Positions 1 to 8,792 are shown, numbered from the stretch's first letter. The stretch is 64,000 nt of DNA from an uncultured Bacteroidales bacterium (GCA_900316995.1 ONEZ01000006.1:1-64000), one strand, 5' to 3'. Notes: a model not told the origin generated them from the sequence alone. Numbers and translations are program-made.

Positions 1-1
1 A

Positions 2-370
2 ATGCTTGGTGACTGGGACACCATCGATGACAAGAGTGGTGACAAACGTAGCCGTGTGCATGTGTATAAGGCTACGGACGGCAAGTATTATGGAAAGGTG
101 CTGGCTCTTTATAAAAAGAATGCAGATGGTACCTATTCAGACTGGGATGATGTGCCAGAAGAGCATAAAAACGTTATTGGCATGGTGATACTTAAAGAGT
201 TGGAGCCTGACGGCGATGTGCTCAAGGGCCGCTGTTATGACCCTGAGAGCAAAAAGACTTACTATGGCAAGGTGTCTTATAATGCCGGCAAGGATCAGAT
301 AACTCTGCGTGGTTCACTTGACAAGCTTGGTTTGCTCGGACGCTCTCAGACGTGGGTTAGAAGTAAATAG
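2..370 (+). CDS. DUF2147 family protein, 5' end cut by window edge
   Basis: The last 122 residues of a DUF2147 protein, a small family of exported proteins of about 140-160 residues found in Bacteroidota and Proteobacteria; its function is not established. The fold is recognised from the order GDWDTIDD, a central VIGMVILKEL, the DPESKKTYYGKV block and the closing LLGRSQTWVR, all family hallmarks. The methionine at position 2 corresponds to a point just inside the mature protein of relatives, so the signal peptide and true start lie left of the window. The gene ends at TAG 368-370, before the tRNA-His promoter. Confidence 0.8.
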   Translation: MLGDWDTIDDKSGDKRSRVHVYKATDGKYYGKVLALYKKNADGTYSDWDDVPEEHKNVIGMVILKELEPDGDVLKGRCYDPESKKTYYGKVSYNAGKDQITLRGSLDKLGLLGRSQTWVRSK

Positions 371-398
371 GCAAAGTAAAAGATTTTTATTAATTTCT

Positions 399-429
399 TT
401 TGCAGGTAAAGAAAAAAGATGTACTTTTG
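399..429 (+). promoter_or_regulatory. Promoter of tRNA-His
   Basis: TTTG at 399-402 and TACTTTTG at 422-429 are separated by 19 bases, matching the Bacteroidota primary-sigma pattern TTTG-N19-20-TAnnTTTG. The predicted transcript starts near 433, inside a small stem (GCCGTC 431-436 with GACGGC 445-450) that would lie in the tRNA 5' leader. Confidence 0.65.
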
Positions 430-458
430 TGCCGTCGTTCAAGTGACGGCACTAAATG

Positions 459-532
459 GTGAATGTAGCTCAGTTGGTTAGAGCATCGGATTGTGGTTCC
501 GAGGGTCGTGGGTTCGAGCCCCATCTTTCACC
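459..532 (+). tRNA. tRNA-His (GTG anticodon)
   Basis: A cloverleaf folds with D stem GCTC/GAGC, anticodon stem TCGGA/TCCGA around loop TTGTGGT (anticodon GTG at 493-495), and T arm GTGGG-TTCGAGC-CCCAT. G458 sits directly before the acceptor and faces discriminator C532, the G-1:C73 pair that identifies histidine tRNAs. CCA is not encoded (CGA follows C532). One oddity is a T-T mismatch at acceptor pair 6-67 (T464 with T526). As a GUN-type tRNA it should be a substrate for queuosine modification, and queA and queH are both in this window. The 3' end is copied in inverted form just downstream. Confidence 0.95.
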
Positions 533-577
533 CGAAACGAGGAGGCATGAGCCTCCTTTTTTCGTTTCGGGTGAAAG
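525..577. repeat. 53-bp palindrome including the tRNA-His 3' end
   Basis: CTTTCACCCGAAACGA (525-540), which includes the acceptor 3' strand and discriminator of tRNA-His, recurs as its perfect reverse complement at 562-577. The centre holds a GGAGGC-ATGA-GCCTCC terminator hairpin. A 16-bp perfect stem therefore encloses the terminator and ties up the tRNA tail. The right arm occurs again at 657-672 in the tandem copy. Confidence 0.9.
541..562 (+). terminator. Rho-independent terminator after tRNA-His (copy 1)
   Basis: A perfect six-pair stem GGAGGC/GCCTCC with loop ATGA is followed by TTTTTT. It lies nine bases after the tRNA discriminator. Confidence 0.85.
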
Positions 578-635
578 AATCCTTAATTATGCGGCCAAAG
601 CCGCTTTTCGCTTCGCGGCACGCAGAAGCGTGCTT

Positions 636-657
636 GGAGGCATGAGCCTCCTTTTTT
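636..657 (+). terminator. Rho-independent terminator (copy 2)
   Basis: The same GGAGGC-ATGA-GCCTCC hairpin and T run as at 541-562, repeated by the tandem duplication. Confidence 0.75.
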
Positions 658-794
658 CGTTTCGGGTGAAAGAATCCTTAATTATGCGGCAAAGCCGCTT
701 TTCGCTTCGCGGCACGCAGAAGCGTGCTTGGAGGCGAATAATAAAAAATTGCAAATATTTCATCTTAAAAGTGGTATGAAAGCAAAAAAATCAC

Positions 795-802
795 TAACTT
801 TG
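795..802 (+). promoter_or_regulatory. -7 box upstream of the YegP-like gene
   Basis: TAACTTTG matches the TAnnTTTG -7 element of Bacteroidota promoters, 29 bases before the ATG at 832. I see no clear -33 element. Confidence 0.5.
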
Positions 803-831
803 AGAGTTGTTTAATTAAAATCTAATACAAT

Positions 832-1164
832 ATGGGAAAATTTGTTGTATCACTTCGTAAAAACGGAGAATTTCAATTCAATCTTAAAGCTACAAACGGT
901 CAGGTTATTTTGTCAAGTGAAGGTTATACCACCAAAGCAGCCTGTATGAACGGCATTGAGTCTGTAAAACGTAACTCTCAAGAGCCTAAGAGATTTGAGA
1001 AACTTACAGCCAAGAACGGCAAGTTCTACTTTAACCTAAAGGCTACAAATGGTCAGATAATAGGTTCAAGCCAGATGTATGAGGCAGAGGTTTCTTGTGA
1101 TAACGGTATCGCCTCTGTTGCCAAAAACGCTCCTGATGCAGAAGTTGTTGAGGAGTTAGAGTAA
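832..1164 (+). CDS. YegP/DUF1508 family protein (UPF0339)
   Basis: A 110-residue protein made of two tandem DUF1508 units: residues 1-50 (GKFVVSLRKNGEFQFNLKA, then NGQVILSSEGY) and 57-105 (the same pattern: NGKFYFNLKATNGQIIGSS). Each unit is a small beta-hairpin domain that pairs with itself in known structures. The family is cytoplasmic and its role is not settled; DUF1508 proteins are often abundant or stress-linked in other bacteria. It stands alone, with its own -7 box and a terminator right after. The ATG at 832 gives the usual MGKFV start. Confidence 0.85.
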   Translation: MGKFVVSLRKNGEFQFNLKATNGQVILSSEGYTTKAACMNGIESVKRNSQEPKRFEKLTAKNGKFYFNLKATNGQIIGSSQMYEAEVSCDNGIASVAKNAPDAEVVEELE

Positions 1165-1187
1165 GCACAGTTTGCGTGTTGAATCAG

Positions 1188-1224
1188 AAAGAGGACTGTC
1201 ATGGCGTGGTGGTCCTCTTTTTTG
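1188..1224 (+). terminator. Rho-independent terminator after the YegP-like gene
   Basis: The nine-pair stem AAAGAGGAC (1188-1196) with GTCCTCTTT (1212-1220) runs into TTTTTTG. The closing TTTG doubles as the -33 element of the next promoter. Confidence 0.75.
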
Positions 1225-1251
1225 TGCTTTCAGAAAAAAAACATAATTTTG
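1221..1251 (+). promoter_or_regulatory. Promoter of the TamB-TamA fusion gene
   Basis: TTTG (1221-1224), 19 bases, then TAATTTTG (1244-1251) fits the Bacteroidota consensus. The predicted start is close to 1255, only about eight bases before the GTG start codon, so the message would be almost leaderless. Confidence 0.6.
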
Positions 1252-1262
1252 CACTGGGTAAA

Positions 1263-4200
1263 GTGAGTGTAAAAAAACTATTCTGGAAAGTGCCACTTGC
1301 CGTGACAGGCGTTCTTGTGGGGCTGCTGTTGTTGCTGCTTATAGCAGCGGCAAGCGTGCTTTTCATACCATCTCTGAGGTCTGCCGCCATAGATAAGGCC
1401 ATTGCTATAGCTCAGGAAAAGACGGGGTTGGATTTGGGCATCGGTGATTTTTCATTAGATGTAGGGGAGTCGCCGATGTCAATTTACCGTGCATACAAGG
1501 GGAAGGAGGACCTGCCTGTTGCGTTAAAAATTGACAGCCTGTTTGTGGGGCATCGTGGTAAGGACACTCTGATTTATGTACATAAGCTTGACCTGAACGC
1601 CACAGTTTTAACAGCCGAAAGCCACCAGCATGCGTCCATCAGCAGTGACCCATCTGTTATCAGCGCCCTCCCCATTGTGGTGGAGCAGCTGCAGTTGGAT
1701 AACACCACATTCCACTCTGATAGTTTGATTGAAGCCGTAGGAGTTGATGTTATATTAGGTAATCTTTCGGCCTCCAGCCCGGAGCTGAATATAGCCAAGG
1801 GGCAGTATCCTCTTCACGGATTGCAGCTTTCAGATGCGTTTATAGGCATAGATTTGCGAGATACACCCCCTGACACCACTGCTATAGACACCACAGCCAT
1901 GCCCATGGTTTTTGATGTGCCAGACGGAAATCTGAGCAATGTAAGGTTCAAACTCACACCAGTAGGTCTGGATATAAACGTACGCTCCCTGCAACCTGAT
2001 GTGCTTGCTGATGTAGGTGCTAACAAGTACATTGTCAGACGCATAGACTTAGGCGGAGGCAAATTGGCGATTGGTGATTTCACTTTGCCAATAGACACCC
2101 TGTACGGCGATGCAAGCGTGGATTTGAACAGCCAGCTGATAAGTAGCAGTGGCTTGCATGCTCGCTCAGACGAGATTGGCGCTAAAGCTGATTTGTCGGC
2201 CACAGCGTTAAACCTTGAAACAATGCGTGTAGATGTTGTTGGCGATGCGGAGTTCCGTGGCAGCAAAGCTAACCTTAAAGGCTATTATGACATAGATGAT
2301 GAGGCTTACGCCATGCACGTGGGCGTAGAGAGGGTGGACATTTCTCCATTTATGAAGGATAGCACCCATGTGGTGTTAGCTGGTGAGATAGACGCAAAGG
2401 GCAAAGGATTTGATATTAAATCACGTGCAATGCAAACTAAGGTTAATCTGCACCTTACAGACGCCATATATGATAACATCGATGTGTCAGGCCTGCGCTT
2501 TAACGCCTCACTGGCAAACAAAACAGTGGAAGGCACCCTGCACTTGCCAGTTAACATGACAGGTGACAGCCTGCAGGTGTCTGCACAAACAGAGCATCAG
2601 TTCCGTGTAACTGATTTTATGAAAATAGAGCGGATAGGAGTGGATTATCACGCACAGATGACTGAGGTGAAGGCACACGTGGCAGGCAAGGATTTTGTGG
2701 CACAGCGGCTGGACGTTGATTTTAAAACAGACAGCATCACATCACTCAATCTGGTGACAGAAGGGGTGAACCTTGATGTTAAAAGCCCAATGCATCTGAT
2801 GTCACTTATTGATAAGCTGTCTGCGGTAACTGAGCATCTGCCTGATTTTAATAATCTGTTGGCTGATATGTCGCCCTTGGATACTCTGCGTGACTTTATT
2901 CCTGATCTTAGTGCTGATATAAACCTCCGTCACGGCAGCCCTGTGCAATTCCTGATTGACAGCACAGGATTAGACATAAATGAAGTGAGCCTGCTCCTTC
3001 ACTCAGACAGCCTTCAAACAAACGTTACGTTAGACGCCTCTATCCCTGATATTCAGCATCCGGAAGACAGCACAGCATTACGTCTGCCTGCGGCAAATGT
3101 AGCATTGCGCGTGTCCATGTCAGACGGCAAGGCGCTTGCGTCATTCAAGGCGGATAGCAAACTGACCGACGGAGCCATGACGGTGCATGGTCTGCGTACA
3201 GATGCAGAGTTATGGCTTAACATGGAACGTACGGGTAATGAACTTAGCGGAGCCGGCGGGCTGAAGTTGGACAGCATAATGTTTGGCGACATGGATTTGG
3301 GTAACCGTCACGTGGATTTGAAGATTTCTCCGTCTGATATGTACGCCCATTCGCTGAAAACAGACATAAAATTAGATGATATTCCTCTAAGTCTGGTGGA
3401 TAGTATAATAAAAATGGCTGATCTGGAGTTAAACGGAATTGTGCGCGCCAAAGCTTCTGTTGACGGTCTGCCATCACAGATTGATATATCTGCTGAGGTG
3501 CTTCCTCTAAATGTGTCTGCAAAATATAAGCCATACGAGGTGGGGCTCAGTTTGGGTGAAAATCCTATTGTGATGAATCATAACAAGTTGGATTTCAACG
3601 GGCTGCCTATCTATGGCGCAGATAGCACATATCTGTCTTTGAATGGCGGGCTGGATCTTAACAGCATGAGGCTGGATGTGACGCTTGCGGCAGATAGTTT
3701 TGCTCCTGCCAAACTGGTGAAAGACGGTCCCATACCTGTGTATGGTGAGCTTGCCACTGACATACACGGTAATGTCACAGGCTCGTTAGACAGTATTATC
3801 GCCAACGTCGATGTAAAGATTCTGCCTACTACAGATATCACCTATCCTATAGACAAGAAGAATCTGGCTCAAGTGAAACCGTACGGAACTGTGAATGTAC
3901 ACTATGATATGGCTGAGGACACCCTGCTCTTAGGCGGGCGGGTGAATGTAGATGACGGCTATATACGCTATTCTCCAAAAATATACCCAATCATGCCTTT
4001 CCATGTTGATTCAGGAAGTCATGTTTTATTTAATGGATCCATAGGTCAGACTGAGTTGGCGGTTTCGGCTTCACAGAAAGTAAAGGCCGATGTGGAGTCA
4101 AAAGGAGAAGAGACACGTAGAGTGGAGTTTGTAACTGGTGTCAGGGTGAACGGAGTGGTTGATTCCATAGGTATAAACTCCTTGGAGTTCTTCTTAGAGG

Positions 4201-6062
4201 CGCCTAAAGATGAGACCATAACACGTGAGCTGGCATCGATAGATGAAGACACTCGTGAAGGCTTGGCGGCTACGCTTCTTGCCACTGGTATGTATGTGGG
4301 AGAGAGCAATGTGGCGGCGCAGCGTGAGGGATATGCTTTGTCATCTATTATAAACAGCCGCATTAATGCCGCCATGGCTAATTCCAAATTAGGCTCCTTG
4401 GTTGATATTGATATTAGTAGTGCGCGGACAAAGCATGCCAGCGGTCAGACTAACGACATGAACATATCAATAAGCAAATCATTTCTTAAGGACAGGCTGC
4501 GTATAACTTTGGGTTCTAAAATCACAGATAGTCCTGAAGTTAACAAAGCAAGCGGTCTGCTTAACAACTTATCTGCAGAATATAAACTGACAAAAGAGGG
4601 GAATGTGTCATTACATGTATTCTCACAGCGAGACTACAACAATATATTTGAGGGCGAGTTGTATAAATCAGGCATAGGTGTGCGCGCTATCAAAGAGTGG
4701 AAACGTCAAAGCTTTTTCCGTGGGGACAGTATCATACGCACCTATAATCTGACAGCCGATGCGGGCGTGGCGTATCGTTCAAATAATAGTATAGGCCCCG
4801 ATTTGACGTTAAAATCATCAATGAAGAACCTCTTAGGGAAGGGTGAAACCTTTACTATAAAAGGGAATGGCGCTTACTATTGGGCATTACGTAACCGTCA
4901 TCCAGGTGACCCTAAAAAAACTGACACATACAAGTTTGGTGTCAGCACATCGTTAGTGTTCCCATATTTGCATTGGGTTGGTCATGACAATCCAGACGGA
5001 GATACAAGGTATTTGCTTGGTTACCAATATGAGAACATAGCCGGAGGTTACGGAGTACACAAAATTTACGGATCGTTCACATACTTCATAAAACAATCAA
5101 AACACATCACTCATGCCTTCACACCGCTCTCGCTCTCTGTGGTTCTTATGAAAGCTGAGGCTGACAGTCTTATAAGTAAGATTGCGGACTATCCGCAGCT
5201 CATAAAAATTATTGCGGGAAACGAATTTATCCCCTCTATAGGCTATAACTTCATATATGATGATTACAGAGACAGACGTACCGTCAACACCATGTTGAAT
5301 TTGGGAGTGAAAGAATCTGGCAGTATAACCAACGCTATTTACTGTGCTTTTGGATATAAATGGAATGATTTAAACAAACCTCTTGGCTCCACCACCTTCA
5401 ATCAGTTTGTAAAACTGACGGCTGAACTACATAACAGGTTCAACATCACAGATAGAATATGTATTGCCACACGTCTGTTTGCAGGGGTTAACATGCCATT
5501 TGGCAATTCAGCCGACGCTCCTCTGTCTGAGGCCTTCTACACGGGAGGTCCTAATAGTATGCGTGCGGCATCGCCATACGCATACGGTCCTGGTAATTTT
5601 CATTCTGAAAAATATAATCAGAATTTCTTTCATGCCGGCGATGTTAAACTGGAGGCCAATTTTGAATTCAGGTTCCCTATAGTGTGGAAACTTTGCGGTG
5701 CTGTATTTGTGGATGCAGGTAACGTATGGAACTGGAAAAACACCAAAGACAGATTAGATGAAAACACATACGCAGAAATGGTAAAGAAAATGGAGCTTTC
5801 TTCAGATTTGCTTGACGGTATCATCAATAATCCGGAATTGCCCAAGCAAATAGCTCTTGGCACAGGCGCAGGATTCAGGCTTGATTTGGATGGATTGGTT
5901 ATACGTCTTGACATAGGAGTGGCCATTCACTCGCCATTCCAAACCTATAAGTACACAAAGGATTGGAAACCTGATTATACCAAACCTATAAACAACTATT
6001 TCAATATTCCATCTGCTTTAGATGCCATACGTATCAATTTTGGAATAGGTTATCCGTTCTAA
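1263..6062 (+). CDS. TamB-TamA (Omp85 barrel) fusion, translocation and assembly module
   Basis: A 1,599-residue envelope protein. Residues 1-36 are a short basic tail and a membrane anchor. From there to about 1145 runs the repetitive beta-strand body of AsmA/TamB proteins, ending in the TamB (DUF490) domain (RVEFVTGVRVNGVVD, then FLKDRLRITLG, YKLTKEGNVSLHVF, FEGELYKSGIGV). Without a break, residues about 1155-1599 continue as an Omp85/TamA beta barrel: NLTADAGVAYRS, LLGKGETFTIKGNGAY, GGPNSMRA near 1427, VFVDAGNVWNW, and a C-terminal GIGYPF ending in the aromatic expected of BAM substrates. No POTRA repeats are seen. TamB and TamA/TamL are normally separate proteins that span the periplasm and move proteins or lipids to the outer membrane; here one chain would do both. 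GTG 1263 is chosen because VSVKKLFWK is a normal pre-anchor start; the upstream TTG at 1176 lies before the terminator. Confidence 0.85.
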   Translation: MSVKKLFWKVPLAVTGVLVGLLLLLLIAAASVLFIPSLRSAAIDKAIAIAQEKTGLDLGIGDFSLDVGESPMSIYRAYKGKEDLPVALKIDSLFVGHRGKDTLIYVHKLDLNATVLTAESHQHASISSDPSVISALPIVVEQLQLDNTTFHSDSLIEAVGVDVILGNLSASSPELNIAKGQYPLHGLQLSDAFIGIDLRDTPPDTTAIDTTAMPMVFDVPDGNLSNVRFKLTPVGLDINVRSLQPDVLADVGANKYIVRRIDLGGGKLAIGDFTLPIDTLYGDASVDLNSQLISSSGLHARSDEIGAKADLSATALNLETMRVDVVGDAEFRGSKANLKGYYDIDDEAYAMHVGVERVDISPFMKDSTHVVLAGEIDAKGKGFDIKSRAMQTKVNLHLTDAIYDNIDVSGLRFNASLANKTVEGTLHLPVNMTGDSLQVSAQTEHQFRVTDFMKIERIGVDYHAQMTEVKAHVAGKDFVAQRLDVDFKTDSITSLNLVTEGVNLDVKSPMHLMSLIDKLSAVTEHLPDFNNLLADMSPLDTLRDFIPDLSADINLRHGSPVQFLIDSTGLDINEVSLLLHSDSLQTNVTLDASIPDIQHPEDSTALRLPAANVALRVSMSDGKALASFKADSKLTDGAMTVHGLRTDAELWLNMERTGNELSGAGGLKLDSIMFGDMDLGNRHVDLKISPSDMYAHSLKTDIKLDDIPLSLVDSIIKMADLELNGIVRAKASVDGLPSQIDISAEVLPLNVSAKYKPYEVGLSLGENPIVMNHNKLDFNGLPIYGADSTYLSLNGGLDLNSMRLDVTLAADSFAPAKLVKDGPIPVYGELATDIHGNVTGSLDSIIANVDVKILPTTDITYPIDKKNLAQVKPYGTVNVHYDMAEDTLLLGGRVNVDDGYIRYSPKIYPIMPFHVDSGSHVLFNGSIGQTELAVSASQKVKADVESKGEETRRVEFVTGVRVNGVVDSIGINSLEFFLEAPKDETITRELASIDEDTREGLAATLLATGMYVGESNVAAQREGYALSSIINSRINAAMANSKLGSLVDIDISSARTKHASGQTNDMNISISKSFLKDRLRITLGSKITDSPEVNKASGLLNNLSAEYKLTKEGNVSLHVFSQRDYNNIFEGELYKSGIGVRAIKEWKRQSFFRGDSIIRTYNLTADAGVAYRSNNSIGPDLTLKSSMKNLLGKGETFTIKGNGAYYWALRNRHPGDPKKTDTYKFGVSTSLVFPYLHWVGHDNPDGDTRYLLGYQYENIAGGYGVHKIYGSFTYFIKQSKHITHAFTPLSLSVVLMKAEADSLISKIADYPQLIKIIAGNEFIPSIGYNFIYDDYRDRRTVNTMLNLGVKESGSITNAIYCAFGYKWNDLNKPLGSTTFNQFVKLTAELHNRFNITDRICIATRLFAGVNMPFGNSADAPLSEAFYTGGPNSMRAASPYAYGPGNFHSEKYNQNFFHAGDVKLEANFEFRFPIVWKLCGAVFVDAGNVWNWKNTKDRLDENTYAEMVKKMELSSDLLDGIINNPELPKQIALGTGAGFRLDLDGLVIRLDIGVAIHSPFQTYKYTKDWKPDYTKPINNYFNIPSALDAIRINFGIGYPF

Positions 6063-6100
6063 CATCAAATAGTTTTTTTTCAAAAAAAACATTAAAAACG

Positions 6101-6130
6101 TTTGTATGTTAAAATTTATACCTATATTTG
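6101..6130 (+). promoter_or_regulatory. Promoter of the Ig/FISUMP lipoprotein gene
   Basis: TTTG (6101-6104), 18 bases, TATATTTG (6123-6130). In the leader a short stem CGATG (6134-6138) with CATCG (6150-6154), followed by a T run, could act as a weak attenuator. Confidence 0.5.
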
Positions 6131-6184
6131 CAATCGATGTACCTATCCCATCGTTTTTATCACTTAAAAATCAATTATAAAACT

Positions 6185-8774
6185 ATGAAAATCAAAGGTT
6201 TACACATTTTATTAGTGGGGGGGGGTAGTCCTACTCACCACTTTGTTCGCTTGCAAGAATGACAAGAAAGAACCTCAAGGCACAAAAATTGAAAGCATCA
6301 GTTTCAAAGAAAGTGCGTACTCAGTAGATGAGTTTAACACAGAGGGCATAAACCTCAGAAAAGAGCTTAAGATAGCTCCGGCCTCAATAGCAGATACCTG
6401 TAAAATTAAATGGGAGTTGTCAGACTCAGGCATAGCTACCATTAGCAAAGATGAAATTATTACTCCTGTACAAATAGGTGAGACTACAGTCATCGCCACA
6501 GTCCAGGGCAAATCAGCCAAGTGTACATACATAGTTAAAGAGACCAAGGTGACTAAAATCACGCTGCAAGACATCTCAGTTGCAGTGGGCGGTGAAGCAG
6601 CCCTTGAATACACCACAGAGCCTTCAATGCTTCCTGTAAGTCGTCTCACGCTCAAGAGCAGCAAGCCGGAAGTGGCTGCCGTAAGCACCAGCGGTGTTAT
6701 TTTGGGTATAGCAGACGGCAGGGCGGTTATAAGCGCCCAGTACGGAGAAGTGACAGCAAGCTGTACAGTTACAGTAGGTGATGGCACCGTTCATGTGAAA
6801 AGCGTTACCGTAACCCCTGCTGGAATAGCAGAGGATGTAGCGATTGGCTCCACCAAGAAACTAACAGCCACAATAGAGCCGTCAGACGCATCAATCAAGA
6901 CTGTAACATGGAAATCATCAAACACATCAGTAGCCACAGTAAGCAATGACGGAACTGTTACCTGCAAAGGTGAAGGCTCATGTACAATTACAGCCACATG
7001 TGATGGCAAGAGCGGCACCTGCTCTGTTACATACAGCAAGAATGTAATTCATGTAACATCGGTTGCAGTAACCCCGTCATCATATACAGAGGTGTGCAGT
7101 ATAGGTGCTACAAAAAAATTTACAGCAACAGTCAAGCCGGATAACGCCACAGACAAGTCTGTTTCATGGAAGTCATCAAACACTTCAGTGGCCACAGTAA
7201 GCTCAGACGGAACCGTTACATGCAAAGGTGTGGGTGCTTGTACAATTACGGCTACAGCCGATGGCAAAAGCGGTACAAGCTCAGTTACTTTCTTAAAAGT
7301 AAAAGTTACTTCAGTAACACTTAGTTCAACCACTATTGTATCAAATGTGAATGTTGGCGCCACTACAAAGATAACAGCTACAGTCAAGCCCGATAATGCC
7401 ACAGACAAAACTGTAACATGGAAGTCTTCAAACACCTCAGTAGCCACAGTAAGTTCAGATGGAACTGTTACCTGCAAGGGTGTCGGTTCATGTACAATCA
7501 CAGCCACAGCTGATGGTGTAAGCGCCACCTGCTCAGTAACATATAATAAGATAAAAGTTACCTCTGTAACGGTTGCTCCTTCTGAAATTCAGGCCATAGT
7601 GTCAGTGGGCGCTACAAGAAAACTACGCGCCGATGTTCTGCCAACTAACGCCACAGATAAAACCGTTACATGGAAGTCCTCAAACACCTCAGTAGCCACA
7701 GTAAGCTCAGATGGAACTGTTACTTGCAAAGGTGTTGGCTCATGTACAATAACAGCTACAGCCGATGGCGTGAGTGGCACCTGCTCTATAACATACAAAG
7801 AAGAAGTTATCCATGTTGAATCTGTTACCATGTCACGGTCATCGGCAAAAGTGCTTACAGCTGGAGGCAGCGGGGTTGGTTCCATAGCACTAACGGCTAC
7901 AGTCAAGCCCTATAATGCCACAGACAAAACTGTAACATGGAGTTCGTCTAATACGTCGCTGGCTACAGTAAGTTCAAGCGGAGTGGTTGTGGGCAAAAAA
8001 GAGGGCACGGTTGTTATCACCGCCACAGCTGACGGTAAATCTGCCACCTGCACCGTTACTGTTCAGGCTGCCGAATATATGCGTGATTGCAAGGGTAACA
8101 CATACCTGTCTGTTAAGATTGGAGGTTACTGGTGGATGGCTGAGAACCTTAGATGTGATAAGTATGATACAGAGAGCGAGCGCGCTGGGGTTTATTTGCC
8201 GGCATATTCATACAACACTTATGATCCACAGTTTAAAAATGCAATGCTGAAAGAAAATTGGAATGATAGTCATCCTGAGTATTATGAGGATCTCAGCAGT
8301 AGTCAGATTGCCAAATTAGGGTACCTGTACAACTGGGGTGCTGCGGTAGGTCTTAAAGATGAGAGTGCTGTTAAAGGTAAGACAGGTGCGTTTTCTGGTA
8401 ATCGCCAGGGTATCTGCCCTAACGGATGGTATCTGCCGTCATCTGCTGAATGGCGTAATCTGATAGAAACCGTAGGTGGCTCTACTGCCGCCACCAAACT
8501 CAAGACTACTTCAGGTTGGTATGATGATGGTAATGGAACAGACGAATATTTCTTTAGTTTGCTTCCGTCAGGTTATTCAGGATCTATGACGGATAGATAT
8601 GATACTTATCTTCGTGATGTAGGACAAGAGACTGGCTTTTGGTTGCCTGTTGCATCTGATAGTAATAATGCGTATGATGTGTCTATAACTAATGAAAGTG
8701 TAGGTATGAGCGGGGAATTTTATGCGCTTTCAAAATTGTATTGTCGTCCGGTACGTTGCGTGAGAAAGCCATAG
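6185..8774 (+). CDS. BIG2-repeat FISUMP surface lipoprotein, out of frame at a G9 tract
   Basis: ATG 6185 opens a lipoprotein signal peptide (MKIKGLHILLVGG) that runs into nine Gs (6217-6225). With nine Gs the frame ends at TGA 6260. With eight Gs it would continue as VVLLTTLFAC-KND, a proper lipobox with Cys23, and join the long frame ending at 8774 (about 860 residues). That frame has seven Ig-like BIG2 domains, the last five with near-identical repeats (VTWKSSNTSVATVSSDGTV and ITATADG), then a C-terminal FISUMP domain (WWMAENLR, YLYNWGAAVG, RQGICPNGWYLPS, CRPVRCVRK). Both domains are typical of surface adhesins or fibre-binding proteins. The gene has its own promoter and terminator. A G tract in the signal peptide is a classic site for slipped-strand phase variation, so the gene reads as switched off here; a sequencing or assembly error in the tract is the alternative. 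A TTG at 6243 is an unlikely start because it would lose the signal. Confidence 0.85.
6217..6225. repeat. Poly-G tract (nine Gs) inside a signal peptide coding region
   Basis: Nine consecutive Gs after ATTAGT. A loss of one G or a gain of two restores the frame between the ATG and the lipobox. Confidence 0.9.
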
Positions 8775-8792
8775 TATGGCTCATTAACATAG

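Larger units (their letters stand above)
541..729. repeat. Tandem duplication of a 95/94-bp terminator-bearing unit
   Basis: Unit 1 (541-635) and unit 2 (636-729) are identical except for one C missing in unit 2 (GCGGCC versus GCGGC near 594 and 689). Each holds the terminator hairpin, the inverted tRNA-tail arm, and GC-rich inverted repeats (GCGGC-AAAG-CCGC, GCACGC-AGAA-GCGTGC). A third partial copy, GGAGGC, begins at 730. No protein gene is credible here. The near-identity points to a recent duplication or an assembly effect. Confidence 0.9.

Noticed and set aside
456-779. An open frame of 107 residues across tRNA-His and its repeats
   Set aside because: It runs through the tRNA and the duplicated hairpins, has no protein family signature and uses the repeat sequence twice.
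3244-3534. Minus-strand frames inside the TamB-TamA gene
   Set aside because: Shadows of the coding frame without a family match.
6243-6262. TTG 6243 as the true start of the Ig/FISUMP protein
   Set aside because: It would remove the signal peptide, while the ATG at 6185 gives a perfect signal if one G is lost.
6800-8070. A CRISPR-like repeat array
   Set aside because: The repeats are in-frame codons of Ig domains with no regular unique spacers.
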